A stretch of 64,000 bases of DNA from Piper betle. Its lineage: Eukaryota; Streptophyta; Magnoliopsida; Piperales; Piperaceae. Shown piece by piece: positions 39,221 to 50,171 of the stretch. The translations under genes were made by a program, and so were the position numbers. Each line of letters starts with the position of its first letter. Positions within the stretch are counted from its first letter, which is position 1. The notes beneath the pieces are model-generated. The model worked only from the letters and a program-made list of their open reading frames with translations. It was not told the origin of the DNA and did no database searches. The DNA lies in contig JAURVB010013846.1 in assembly GCA_033002965.1 (NCBI GenBank), forward strand, positions 62,001-126,000. Direction: 5' to 3'.

Positions 39221-40941
39221 CTGGAAGTTTCTTGTCAGAGAGGATCAGCTGCTTCAGAGAACTGAGGCAAGTTTGGGCAACAGTTTATGCATATTCAGGA
39301 TCCCACCCACTTAATTTGATAATCACATTAGCATTTTTGTATTCCTCTCTGCCATCAATAATGTTCTGGCGGGTTTCCTCTTTGGCAGAAAGTTCATCTG
39401 TCAAAAATAGATACTCATCAAGCTTTGCATGTTACTCATAAAATGTGCTCTGAAATCTCGTGCTGTATACATATCTCGCACGAACAATATATTCACATCC
39501 ACAAACCAAACACGAGTGAGAAGAAACTAACCAGAAGCTTCTGACAGGGAGATCCAAACAGAGAAACCCGCATGCAGATGGCGCCACATATCTGTTCCTC
39601 CAGCAGCCCCATATGAATTGTCATCTTAAAGCAGTTTCAACTCAGTTATTAACTTCTTGAAATTGTAAGTTGATCGAGTCTGCATGTCATTCTAAAGTGG
39701 AATTAGATTAACAAAAATAAAGCTTTCCAATCCTGAGCTTGATGCTCACAACAACAACAACTGACAAAAACAACTACAACAAAAAGAAGAATGAAAGAAA
39801 ATGATATTGTTTTTCTAAAGGACAAAATAATATTTTGATTAAAAGTAGGAAATCTAGGATTTTTTTCAAGTATGGATTATGAGTCAAACATGAAACGATA
39901 GGAAAGAAAAAATACTAATTCACAATTACTACTTACAAGCAGTATTTGATTTTTTGGCAACTGACTCGAGGAGTTCTCCACTGTCAAGAAGAGTTACATT
40001 TTAGCTGCTTCAAAGAGAGTAGATACAACAATGAGAGAAAAGATATCTTGGAATTTTTAGGCATTCACCACTGAGTGAGGAAAACATAGAAGATAACTGC
40101 TAACCTAAGTCCTTTCGCAAGTTCCACAGCAACTTTCTGATTGACATCAGTGGTATCCCCCACAACATATACAGAGGTTCCTTTCAATAGCTGTGCAATT
40201 CCCTCGGCAAGAGAATCCCATGTTTCTTTGATGTCAGGCCATTTCAAGTCACTGTCTACCTTCTTCAGGTTCACAACAAGTGCATCCTCATCTATGTACC
40301 TGCAAAAATTGTCCAAAACCCCAGGAAAACAATCCAAATAAATATAAAAAAGGGCAGGATTACTGGAGAGAAAAGAGAACCAATTTAGCATTACTTTTAC
40401 GTACCACATAGTTTCACTTGGTTTTATCCTCTCATACAGATCAATAGTTTCCAGTAATGGCACAAGCAATCCAGATGACTTGCAATTAATACTTAATGTG
40501 CTCTCATTCACGTCCAAAAATACATCCCTGGAACTTTGAATATCTTTACCCATCAATGGCATCCTCAGCTCCATTTCCGCTGCACCATCAGAAAACTGTT
40601 CACAAAGTCACATTTAACTTTCCATCGACACACTCTTATATAGACTCAGAAAGAAACCCATAAAGAAAGATATCTCAATCCAGTACACTAAAGAAACCAT
40701 TCTCCCTTAGGCATGAATAGCCAGGCTTCAATACTACTAGAACTACTTTAAGGCTCTAACAAGCAAGCATTCCATTCACCGTTAGAGCAAAATTGCGGAG
40801 GGTGCCCGGCACCTCTGCGGCCTCCGACTGCATGAAGGCGGCTTGCGGCGCAGCGGCTAATTGCCCGCAGATAAGGAGCAGTGGGATGAGAAGGGATTGG
40901 AGCTTTGAGGATCTGAAGAAGGATGTGATAGTTGTAAGCAT
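39221..40941 (-). pseudogene. SKL2: Shikimate-kinase-like 2 (SKL2-like), degenerate
   Basis: Matches the plant chloroplast protein called probable inactive shikimate kinase like 2. Recognisable exons (minus): 40941..40780 (transit-peptide-like start MLTTITSFFRSSKLQSLLIP, then EVPGTLRNFALT), 40595..40405 (CS-like domain, FSDGAAEMELRM ... YERIKPSETMW), 40299..40105 (IDEDALVVNLKK ... VYVVGDTTDVNQKVAVELAK, the kinase-like P-loop region), 39980..39937 (GELLESVAKKS), an exon ending at 39532 (TDMWRHLHAGFSVWISLSEA) and 39397..39221 (VIIKLSGWDPEYA ... LKQLILSDKKLP). The family continues with a final exon (GKKSLY...GDWP); I find none downstream. In the last exon seen, TAA at 39287..39285 replaces the Gln codon expected after WDPEYA. 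The stretch at about 39600-39700 that should encode the preceding part has stops and frame changes. Upstream exons are clean. The original function is chloroplast-located and not shikimate phosphorylation. Probably a decaying copy. Confidence 0.7.
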
Positions 40942-41503
40942 ATAATGCAATTGCAAGCATCATCTTTGTTATATTGTATAATGTACTATAGTCTGTATGT
41001 TTTTTGAGCAGCTACTGGAAATTGTGATTGTGTTTCAACACACCTTTTGGAAGAAAAAACTCTTCTAAAGGCTGTCTGAAAAACTGGTTTTTACAAGCTT
41101 GTACAAAATATTTATCTTGTAATATAATTGAATAATTGAATGGTGGCCGTAATAAAAGAAATATTTGAAGTGGATGGTTGGCTTTATCCGGCACAGTAAA
41201 TTGCAGAAAACACTTCACAAATTGAAATTGATAAGCCAATTCCATTTACAGTGTGCAAGCTTGACATCTCATGAAAGCAATGAAGGCCGTACTGCTTGTG
41301 TTAGAAATTTCTTTTATATTATAGTGTTAAGCAAAGGAATAGAGAGCAAGATGGAGATAATGTGCATTTCTTGTGCCATTGATGTACACAAAATATAATG
41401 GTAAAGTTCGAAACGATTGTGTGTATGACGTATCATCAAGTTCTGGAGAAGGAAATGATACAAAAATTGATCCTCAAGCAAGTTTTTGTGGCTGTCTTCA
41501 TTC

Positions 41504-42868
41504 TTATATAGATGTAGAAGAAGACCCTTGAAATCTTCCTCGAACCAACTTGTTTCTAGCATCAGCCTTCCAATCTCTTTGCGCATGGGTTGAAGCCACA
41601 CTCAAAGTGGTTTCTGCGTCATTCACATCATCTTCCATAATCTGCTCAACACCGAAATTCACATCATCTCTTCATTGGAGTCAGTTGATTGAGTTTCTGG
41701 CTCAGTTTGTGACGATGCTAATCGGGCATCTCTTTTCCAATCTCGAGAGCAGTACACATAGTTTGCTAGTTTATTTGAAGGGATACATGGCTGCTGTCCT
41801 TTTTCAGCTAATAGATCTTGAGTTTTCCACCCTTCAAGTCTGCTTCGAGTCGTTTGCGAGCTCTGTATCTCCTCTGTCGGTCCCTGTTTTTCTGCCTCTG
41901 AGTGAGAAGGGCATTGGTATGCTTATCAGTACACTCCCTTGCCACATTGACATTTAGACTTCCACTCAATCTAGGCAAAGGCTGTATTATCTGCAAAATG
42001 TTGACAATGCAGAACACAACCTGGTCAGAAATGAAACATCATCTATGCCTTATCTCAGTTAGTCCGGGAACAAGGCGGCTAGAATTGCATCACCAACTAT
42101 TTACTTTTAGAAATAAAAATGGCTGATGTTGTTTGCCAAGGATATTATTGATAATCCCAGGGATCAGAGTTATCTCCAATAGAGAAAATATAATACCAAC
42201 TTCAGCTTTCTTTTAACTACCATAAAAACCATAGGATTACCAATTTCATCACTAGGAAACAATACTAGCCATAACAAAATGTACAATCAAGAACTTGAAA
42301 GTGGAGAATGTAAACAGATACTAGAGGATAACATCTGAAGCAAAGAAAGAAACAGAGGTGATGTTGCAATGCTTAAGAATAAGAAAAACTGTCAAGAGCA
42401 AGATATCCAGCATGAAGCAATTTTAACCTGAAAAGTTGGGGCAGCAATGGCGGCGTTGCTGCAATTGGGGTTTTGGAAGCTGTTAATTTGGATTTCAGCA
42501 AAGAAAGGATTAGATAGAACCAGAACTCTGTCAGGGGGCACTTGTGGGAGAACTGCACAAACACTTCCAGTAGCATCTTGCAGTGCAGCCTCTTTACATG
42601 CCTCATTATCCAAGCTGCTCTGACCAGTTTTTAAGACAAGAGAACCATTTGTTGCCTTGGGTAAAATAGGAGCAGGAAGTATTTGTGAGAATGAAGAGGC
42701 TTCGTTTGGAAATTCGTTTTCATTTTCTTCAGAGATTTGGGTGTTTCCCAGAGTCTTTTCTAGGCGTTATGCGGTCTCTATACCGCTGCTGTCTTAGGCG
42801 GTTCTTAAGGCGGTGTGTTTCTTCATCCATATAATCTCTATCACATTGTCCTGTTGGCTTGTTTGCAC
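41504..42868 (-). pseudogene. Unrecognised plant protein with repeated basic motifs, three frameshifts
   Basis: Two exons are visible: 42868..42428 and 41990..41504, joined by a good GT-AG intron. The first encodes ANKPTGQCDRDYMDEETHRL and NRLRQQRYRDR, then, after one extra base near 42769, RLEKTLGNTQISEENENEF ... CKEAALQDATGSVCAVLPQV ... NPNCSNAAIAAPTFQ. The second begins IIQPLPRLSGSLNVNVAREC and has QRQKNRDRQRRYRARKRLEA; frame changes are needed near 41830 and 41670 to read on through YCSRDWKRDARLASSQTE and HAQRDWKADARNKLVRG to a stop at 41506..41504. The RQQRYR.R/RQRRYRARKR repeats resemble bZIP basic regions, and CSRDWK.DAR / QRDWKADAR is a second repeated motif. I recognise this as a conserved plant type without a name. 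The 5' exons probably lie toward 44.4 kb but were not found. Three independent frame breaks suggest a pseudogene, or sequence errors. Confidence 0.5.
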
Positions 42869-44460
42869 CTAAATCAGGATGTTGTTTTGGTGAGTTCCAC
42901 AACATGATCAGTATAAATTATCTGAAAATCTTCTGTATGTATAAGACCAACATAAGCAGATTTCACAGAGGGGACACGTTCATAAAACATCAAGAACAAC
43001 AAAAGCTGTCTAGTTAGAGAGAAAATCCTCTCTAGTTGGAAGCAAATAAATTAGAACGACAAGGTTATACACAGTGCCATAGCACTTCAAATGACAGTAG
43101 CTCTCAAGAAACATTCCTTCTGATTTCTGTGATTTATTATCATATTGACATTCAAAAATTCACAAAGAACAATGAGAATTTCACCAATATCTTCGCCCTC
43201 ACCAATATCCAATAATGATCCAAATCATTCGTTAATTAGGATTAAGAACTCATGGCAAAAAATCCTACAAATGTCCAAATATCTTCGAAATATTTCAACC
43301 AACCCCAACAATGAGAAACTGAAAATTGTACACCAAGCTAAATGCAAGGCCTCACTTGCATTACTAGCAGGCAGTGAGGCATGGAATGAGAGTTACATGT
43401 GAGCTTATGAGAGCAAACTAGACGACTTTGTAACTATATCATATGAAATAGAATGTAGAAATGTTTCATTCTCTGGGATAAAATATGGTTAGGCTGGCAG
43501 TACCCTTGTAGTTTTGAAGAAATATTTACTTAAGCAGCAAAGGAAAAACTTTTGGTACTCAGATTTGTCTTCTTTCTGGACGAGAATACATAGACTCGTA
43601 TGAAAAAGGTAACATGCACACATTGAAAAGAAAGCAGCTATTACAGATTGATAACGTTCCAAGATTCAATTTTTATGAACTAACCAGCACCATTTAAACC
43701 TTCAATGCGTTCCTTGCAACAATGCACGTTATAAAAGGGAGAAAAAAAGGAATCCAATCAAACACCCACGAGCCAAACTTGCAATGATTCGACAAAAATC
43801 TCCATCCAAAAACGTGCAGATTCATATAAATACAGCATCAGGATGGACGCGTCGTCCACAACTATTTGATCACATTCCCTCTTCCCACCAACAAAATAAG
43901 CAAAAACAAAAAAAAAACTTGACATCTTCCATGACTTACAAAGCCCAATGTTCCATTCTTACTACTTTCACAATGCACCCATCAATCTCTCCAAGAAGGA
44001 AGACATTAATAAAAAACAAAACACAAAAAAAACGTAAGCTAGCTAATTAAATGCCTTACAGACCCATTGTACATAAGCTATATCACCAACACCAACACAA
44101 AGAGGAACCGAACAAACAACACTAGAAGTAGCTAATAATGTAACAAAAAAAAGCAGTACCTTACAGGGAAAAGCAGAAGCAGGAGAAGAAACCAGTTAGC
44201 TAAGAAGAAGGAGAAGATGAAGGGGGGGAGAGAGAGAGAGAGAGAGATGAGAGGGAAAGAGGTAGAGGTTGGTTGGAGAGGAATGGATGTGGGAATGGTG
44301 TGTAGAGAAGGAGAAGAAGGGAAATAGGAGGCGGGAGTGAGGAAAAAGCGTATAGGGAGGCGAAAAGAGCGAGGTAGCGTCCATGCCATTGTCCTCTGGT
44401 TTCTCTCCTTCTTCCAATCCCAACGATACCACGCCGGGGTGTTCGCGCCATTTTTCTTAA
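42869..44460. other. Presumed 5' portion of the preceding gene, no exon resolved
   Basis: No confident coding exon. On the minus strand, 44450-44150 is CT-rich with a (GA)n/(CT)n run at 44229-44247, a typical plant 5' leader composition, so transcription of the 41.5-42.9 kb gene may start here. An ATG frame at 44451 reads MARTPRRGIVGIGRRRETRG but no link to the downstream exons could be made. Confidence 0.3.
44229..44247. repeat. (GA)n microsatellite
   Basis: GA dinucleotide run preceded by a G tract, in a CT-rich leader-like region when read on the minus strand. Confidence 0.85.
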
Positions 44461-46746
44461 AACACTTCTCTTTTCTCTTTATTTAATCTAATCTCTTGTC
44501 ATGTGTAGGTCTTAAAAGACTAATGAGGGACCTAAGGAGGTTATTGGGCAGGGTATTATTATAAGTTCGTTGGACAAGTCGAGTTAAGTTTTGTTCGAGT
44601 AAAATAGCATTTATTTAAATTTTATTGACCAGGTTTGAGATAATTTAATTTGTATTTATAATTAATTTTTTAAAAATATAAAGTTAATTTTAATGACTAA
44701 TTAAAATACATTGTGTAAGAAATTTATATATAATTTCTATTTATTAACTAAAAGTTATACTTTTCCGAAAAATAACAACTTCCGGATAAAATATTATTGG
44801 CCAAAAATTATTACTATTCGATAATACTTTTTCACTTTCGGTAAACATGTATGTTTGATTAGAATAGAAAATATAGTTTCGATTGTTCGAATGAAGATAA
44901 CTGTTTAGTTAAACATGTGAAAATTAGACAATTTTTTATTTGCAAATATATCTAAATTAAAGGTCATATATTTTCTACTGCATATATAAGATAAGTAATT
45001 TTAATATTACTTAATTATTTGTGATCAAATACATTTAATCTATCACATTGATTTGACGTAATGTAGTTAATAAAATATTATAGTCATGGTAATAAATAAT
45101 TAGTATTTCAATTTTTTTATTTAATTAATAACTGTCTTCCTTTTGTATTGTTTTAGTTATATATTTGAAAAAAAATATAAAAGTGCAGTTTTTATATAAA
45201 AGATTTATCTTTGGACCATGTAAATACAAACCGCACTAGGCACACGAGTCCGGCTAACTCAACTAATTTGTTAATTCCCCTTATAAAAATATTAAATTAG
45301 TTCAAACAGATTTAAAAATTTGCATAAATTGACGAATATTATTGTCATGAATAACACTTTCCACGTCACTTCTACCACAATACTAAGTCGTTTAAATGAT
45401 CAATTTTTATTAATAAAAAGAAATTAAAAGTTGCCCTCAAATAAACATTAGGAAGTTCAACCAATGAAAAATGCAATATAAATAAATAAATAAATAAACT
45501 CTCATGTCCATGATATAGGCCCACGTCGTCATGGGCCCCTTTCATTCTGAACCCTCCTCTAATTTGATCAAATATTTCCATATTTTGCTTTTAACAAATA
45601 TGGTAACACCACATCAAAAAATTTGTCTATGCAAATTCCTGATTACCTGACTATTTATCAATAACTCAAGCCCAACTAATTCATGCACTAGCAATATGTT
45701 AACATGGCTCCAATTATTGTTTTTTTATGTAAAAAAAGGCATGAATCAAAATCCATTCCATGAGGCTCAATACAGCACTCATCCATCCCTTATTGATCAA
45801 AGCCACGAAACTCGTTTAGTTCAGAAGGCATTCATTGTTCAATTTGTCTTTCTAGTTTGGTAACCTGTCATATGTTAGTTGTTGCAATAAATCAAGAAAT
45901 GATACAGCTTTGTAGTGATGTTAAGTTTTGGAAGACATGAAACCCATTACCCATAGTTTTAAAATTCTTCTAGTAGGCTCTATTTCGTAGATTCTTGAGT
46001 CAAAATTAATAGACACACTGTAAAGATGATTTTGTAATTGATTCTCAAGTAATAAAAATTATTAAAATATATTATATTTATTTAATTAATTAAATAAATA
46101 TTTTAAAGTAATATAAATTATATATTTATTAATTTCAATACTAACATATTAATATATATTAATTTTATATAATTAAAAAAATTAATATAAATGATTCTAA
46201 ATCGATTTAAATTTGATTTTGAGTTGACCCTATTTCATAATAGAGACTGAATTTTAAAATTCTAAAATATAATAAAAACCTTTGCACATTTCCAAATTAT
46301 GAATTATGTTGCAGTCTTCACTTCAAACATTTTTTTTCTTTTTAAGTCATATCAAACAGTGTCATTCCATGCAATAAATCTCTCAAATTTGTTAGTATTA
46401 AGGTCATCTCAATCTATAAATCTCCGATAATTATCATATATATATATAAAGACGTGTTCTTTTTGTGCTAATATGTTACATTGATTGCATTCACAGCTCT
46501 CTTGCTTTGCGTGTGAATCGGTACAAAGACTACATGTTTATCACAATTACAGATGTAGTCGGCAACTACTACCAGGAAAGCATCCTATAATTCTCCTCCT
46601 ACGTTCATCCATCATAAAAAAAGAAAGCAAGCTTGCCCGCAAGCTCAATCAACCCAGCATGCCCAAAAAGCTTCAAGCTCTAGTTACATGGAGCTTCAAA
46701 CTTGTAATTCATTCACCGTGCTTGATGCCGACCCAGAATCAGAAAA
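44461..46746. other. AT-rich intergenic region
   Basis: No gene recognised. Strongly A/T biased with several short ATTA/TAAA runs. Confidence 0.45.
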
Positions 46747-46847
46747 TCAAATCAACATCTCGATCTCACCTCTGAAACCCACCATCAGCTTGTTCAACTT
46801 CTTGTTGCTGATCCGTTGCTGGTACACCCTCAACTCCTCACTGCACA

Positions 46848-46898
<51 letters not shown>

Positions 46899-48226
46899 AA
46901 TAAAAGAGCGGTTTTAATCTCAAAATTCTAGAAAATCATTTTCGATTAAAAAAATGAAAAATTCAATAAGTTAAGAGGCACCTGTGAGAGGGAGAGCAGG
47001 TGGGCATGGCGGGAGAGCATTTGGGCCAGCCCGAGGGCATCCTCCGGCCGGTTGACGACGTTGTTGAAGCAGAGGTAGCGGCCGTAGGCGGTGGAGTCAT
47101 GGAAAACACGCAGGAGCGCATCGACGAGGAAGCCCACGTCCACCGTCACCAACACTCCGTCCTCGTACATCTCCGCCACCCCCTTGAGGGAGGGGTCGGC
47201 CGCCGTCGTCCCCGGGGCGGTGAGCAGGCCGGCGTTCACGGCCACCATGCTTACCTCCCTGTCCATGGCCAGTGCCCACGCCGTCTTCTCCGCAAGCGTC
47301 TTTGCCATTGCATGCCACAGCTACAATAATTCAAATACAATATGCATAAACATTTATTTTTAAAAATGATAAATTGGTTAATCACGTATAAATCTTAATT
47401 TATAAATCTTATGTTTTAAAATATTAAATTAAAAAAAGGATAATAACAGATTAATTAATTAATTCATACTTTGAAAGTGCGGCAAAAGGATGGTTCGCTC
47501 CAGCTGCGTTCATCGAACTCATATACGGACTTCCGGTTGTCTCTCCAGATCACGGCGGTGACGGAGGAGGTGAAGACGACCTTCTCCATCGTCTCCGTCT
47601 GCGCGCAAGCTTCGAGAACGTTATGGGCGGCTCTGACCTCGGTCTCCGCCATGAATTCCTGCAATAACAAGCTCCAAGTCAACCTCCCTTCCAAGCTCTA
47701 CCCAACAAATTTTGCTGGCAATTTACTGCCATAGGTCCACTGTGAGTAAAGATTGAGTGGCCTTATGATGATTGACAGAGAAGGAGATGATTAATGGCTA
47801 AGGTGCTTAATTACATCGTAGGTGAGCTGCTCGTGGGGAGGCTCAAAGAGTAGAACAAGCCGGAACAGCCATGGAGGGCGTCCAAGATGCTCTGGTAATC
47901 AAATGGGTCGGTGTGGAAGACGCTCAAGTTCTTGTTCCCGCTTGTCATCCCTTTCAAATCTTGCATGCTCCCTTCAAATTAACCCGGAAGAAGAGAAGAA
48001 CAACATTAAAAAAAAAACCAATCAATTATATGTATCAGCACGACAAACTAGATTGAAACTAAGCTAGCAACCAACCATGACTGTGAACTGCAGCATGGAC
48101 AGCAAAACCCATGTCGAGAAGGCGGTTGACGAGGTTGGTACCCAGATGGCCGGATGCATCCATCACACAGACTCTTCTTGTTTGTGGCTTAACACCAATA
48201 TCATTCTCAGAAGACATAGGAGCCAT
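46747..48226 (-). pseudogene. Cinnamoyl-CoA-reductase-like (SNL6-type) gene with frameshift
   Basis: Five exons (minus): 48226..48076, 47971..47815, 47658..47470, 47320..46982 and 46840..46747. The protein is an extended SDR of the cinnamoyl-CoA reductase-like class: N-terminal VCVMDASGHLGTNLVNRLLD (Rossmann region), SVFHTDPFDYQSILDALHGC, AHNVLEACAQTETMEKVVFT, FTSSVTAVIW, then KLWHAMAKTLAEKTAWALAM, DVGFLVDALLRVFHDSTAYG, YLCFNNVVNRPEDALGLAQM and QRISNKKLNKLMV. The usual catalytic YxxxK of CCR (NWYCYGK) is replaced by HAMAK, so the Tyr is missing; this is a feature of this subfamily rather than of this copy. Exon 2 lacks one base near 47845: after GLFYS the reading should continue EPPHEQLTYD but the frame shifts. 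Exon 5 also does not join exon 4 in frame. A TTTAAATA box lies 70-80 bases upstream of the ATG. Likely a disrupted gene unless these are sequencing errors. Confidence 0.7.
46852..46890. repeat. (TA)n microsatellite next to a splice acceptor
   Basis: About 19 TA repeats in the last intron (46981-46841) of the CCR-like gene, starting only about 10 bases from the acceptor AG at 46842..46841. Confidence 0.95.
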
Positions 48227-48297
48227 GGTGGTGTATAGCAGTGGAAGGGAGAAGAGTTGAGGTGGATGGGGACTTGGAGGTGTGTTGGAAGAGGAGG

Positions 48298-48305
48298 TAT
48301 TTAAA
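48298..48305 (-). promoter_or_regulatory. TATA-like box of the CCR-like gene
   Basis: TTTAAATA on the minus strand, about 72 bases upstream of the ATG at 48226. Position and sequence fit a plant core promoter; not tested against alternatives. Confidence 0.4.
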
Positions 48306-50171
48306 GAGGGGAGGAGGGAAAGAGAAGGGTAGAGTGGTGGTAGATGGTGAAAGTAGCTGGCATTCAAAGAGGAGGCGAGCAGGTGATGGGTTCGTTGTTA
48401 AAGGGGAGAAGACAAGGGAAGGTAGGATTGAAGCTTTTTGTATTCAAGATTTGTAATTTCATGCAAGCAAGGCGTTGTGTAAATAGGGTGTGCTTATTTG
48501 ATCATTTTCTTCTTTACCGGTTTTAAGTAATTACATTATATTGTCAAACATTTGAAAATATTTTATATGATCATAATTAATTAAATTCTGGTTAAAATAC
48601 GGTAATTTTTATTAAAAAAACCAGACTTTAAGAAATTTTCATATTAAAAAATCGATAACAAATTTGCGGCAATATCATATTTAAAATTTAAATTATGGCC
48701 ACAACCTAAACAGTGATGCAACGAAAATACTTACAAATTTATCAACTATCCCTTATACATAAGTAATAATTATTTTAATTTGATTAGACCTTATCACTAA
48801 GTGTTAGATGTCCTAATCACAAGCTCCAATTTGATGGTTATCAACGATTACATAGTAATAATGAAGATTTATGTATTATGTTATGACATAAACTACGTGT
48901 TGTTATTGATTACGTTTTTTAGGGTGTTTATGTTTTTGACATTGAATCAAAGATAAAAGTATTTGTGATCGAGGGTCAAATATTTTTTATTAAAAAAATT
49001 AAATAGAAATAAAATGTCATGGGCTAAAAGTCAGCCGGGGCCCTATCTGAAGACCCCATCGGGAGGTCAATTGTCCAACTAATGGCCACGAGGTGGGAGG
49101 CCACAAGAGCTAGCGTGTCAAAGTGTCCTGAGCTTGACAAACTCGGATGCACCTGTTTTTGTTTTCTAGCATTCATGTAATAAAAGATCAAATCAAATAG
49201 TAGAGCTAAGATTGATAGTTAGTTTACATTGTAGCAAGTTTATCAGTAAACAACCCTCTGGTCCATGGTTTTAGGTGGCAACAACCTTACTTGAAGTCCA
49301 TTACTTTGAAGCCATTTGTTTCATTGTTCATGACTCCAACTTCGAACCACTTGATCTTTATAATTTAATTTGTTCAAGTACAAAATATTGGACCCCATTT
49401 TCATCAGGCCAAGGACTTGTCTAGTGGATCGTACTTAATTTGATTTTGTTCTTCAATTCTTGTGTGGTTGTGCCTGGTTGATCAACAAAGAAGCTAAGTG
49501 TGTGCCAAAAAACTGCATGATTGTTGTGTACACCATAAGAGATAAGATGATTGAATATTAATTAAGGGATTGCTTAAGAAAGTGATTACTTAACAGATTC
49601 CCAGATAAATACATCAGAGGCTACTAGCAATACTGTATGTTAAAAGCCTAAAGATTTAGAGTTCACGTCTTGGTGTGGAAAAGTCTAATGCACTCTATAT
49701 CCTTTCTTTCATAAAAAGTGATTGGATGGGTTATAATGTGATTGATAGGTTGGCTCCAGTTTATGATATGTAGTATTCAACTGTTCATATGGCTTAATTT
49801 GATGACCATGGGAAACATGACTTTATGGGGCAGCCTTGATGTTGATGATGAAATTATATGTTAATGCCATTTCTCCCCTTTCTTCTCATTCACTTGACAC
49901 ATAGAAGGACCATTGCATTATTTGTTGGTATGAAAATAGTTTTGTCTTTCCAAAATGTGTCTTTAATTTATTAAACAAGATAAAGGGGGAGATTAGTCAT
50001 TTTGAATCATGGTTTTTATAATTTTTTTATACCGCATATCTAAAAGAATTCGATCCAAAATGTGTCGTCTGATATTCTTTTTGATATTGACTATCCTTTA
50101 TTAAATCTTGGGAGTCTACGTAGAATTTAAGAACCTAAAAGATTTTGATTTAAGCACCGCCAACAATCAAT
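48306..50171. other. Intergenic region
   Basis: AT-rich and without a recognisable gene. The left part is upstream sequence of the CCR-like gene. Confidence 0.45.

Noticed and set aside
48059..48456. Plus-strand open frames opposite CCR-like exon 1
   Set aside because: Shadows of the minus-strand exon and its GA-rich leader.
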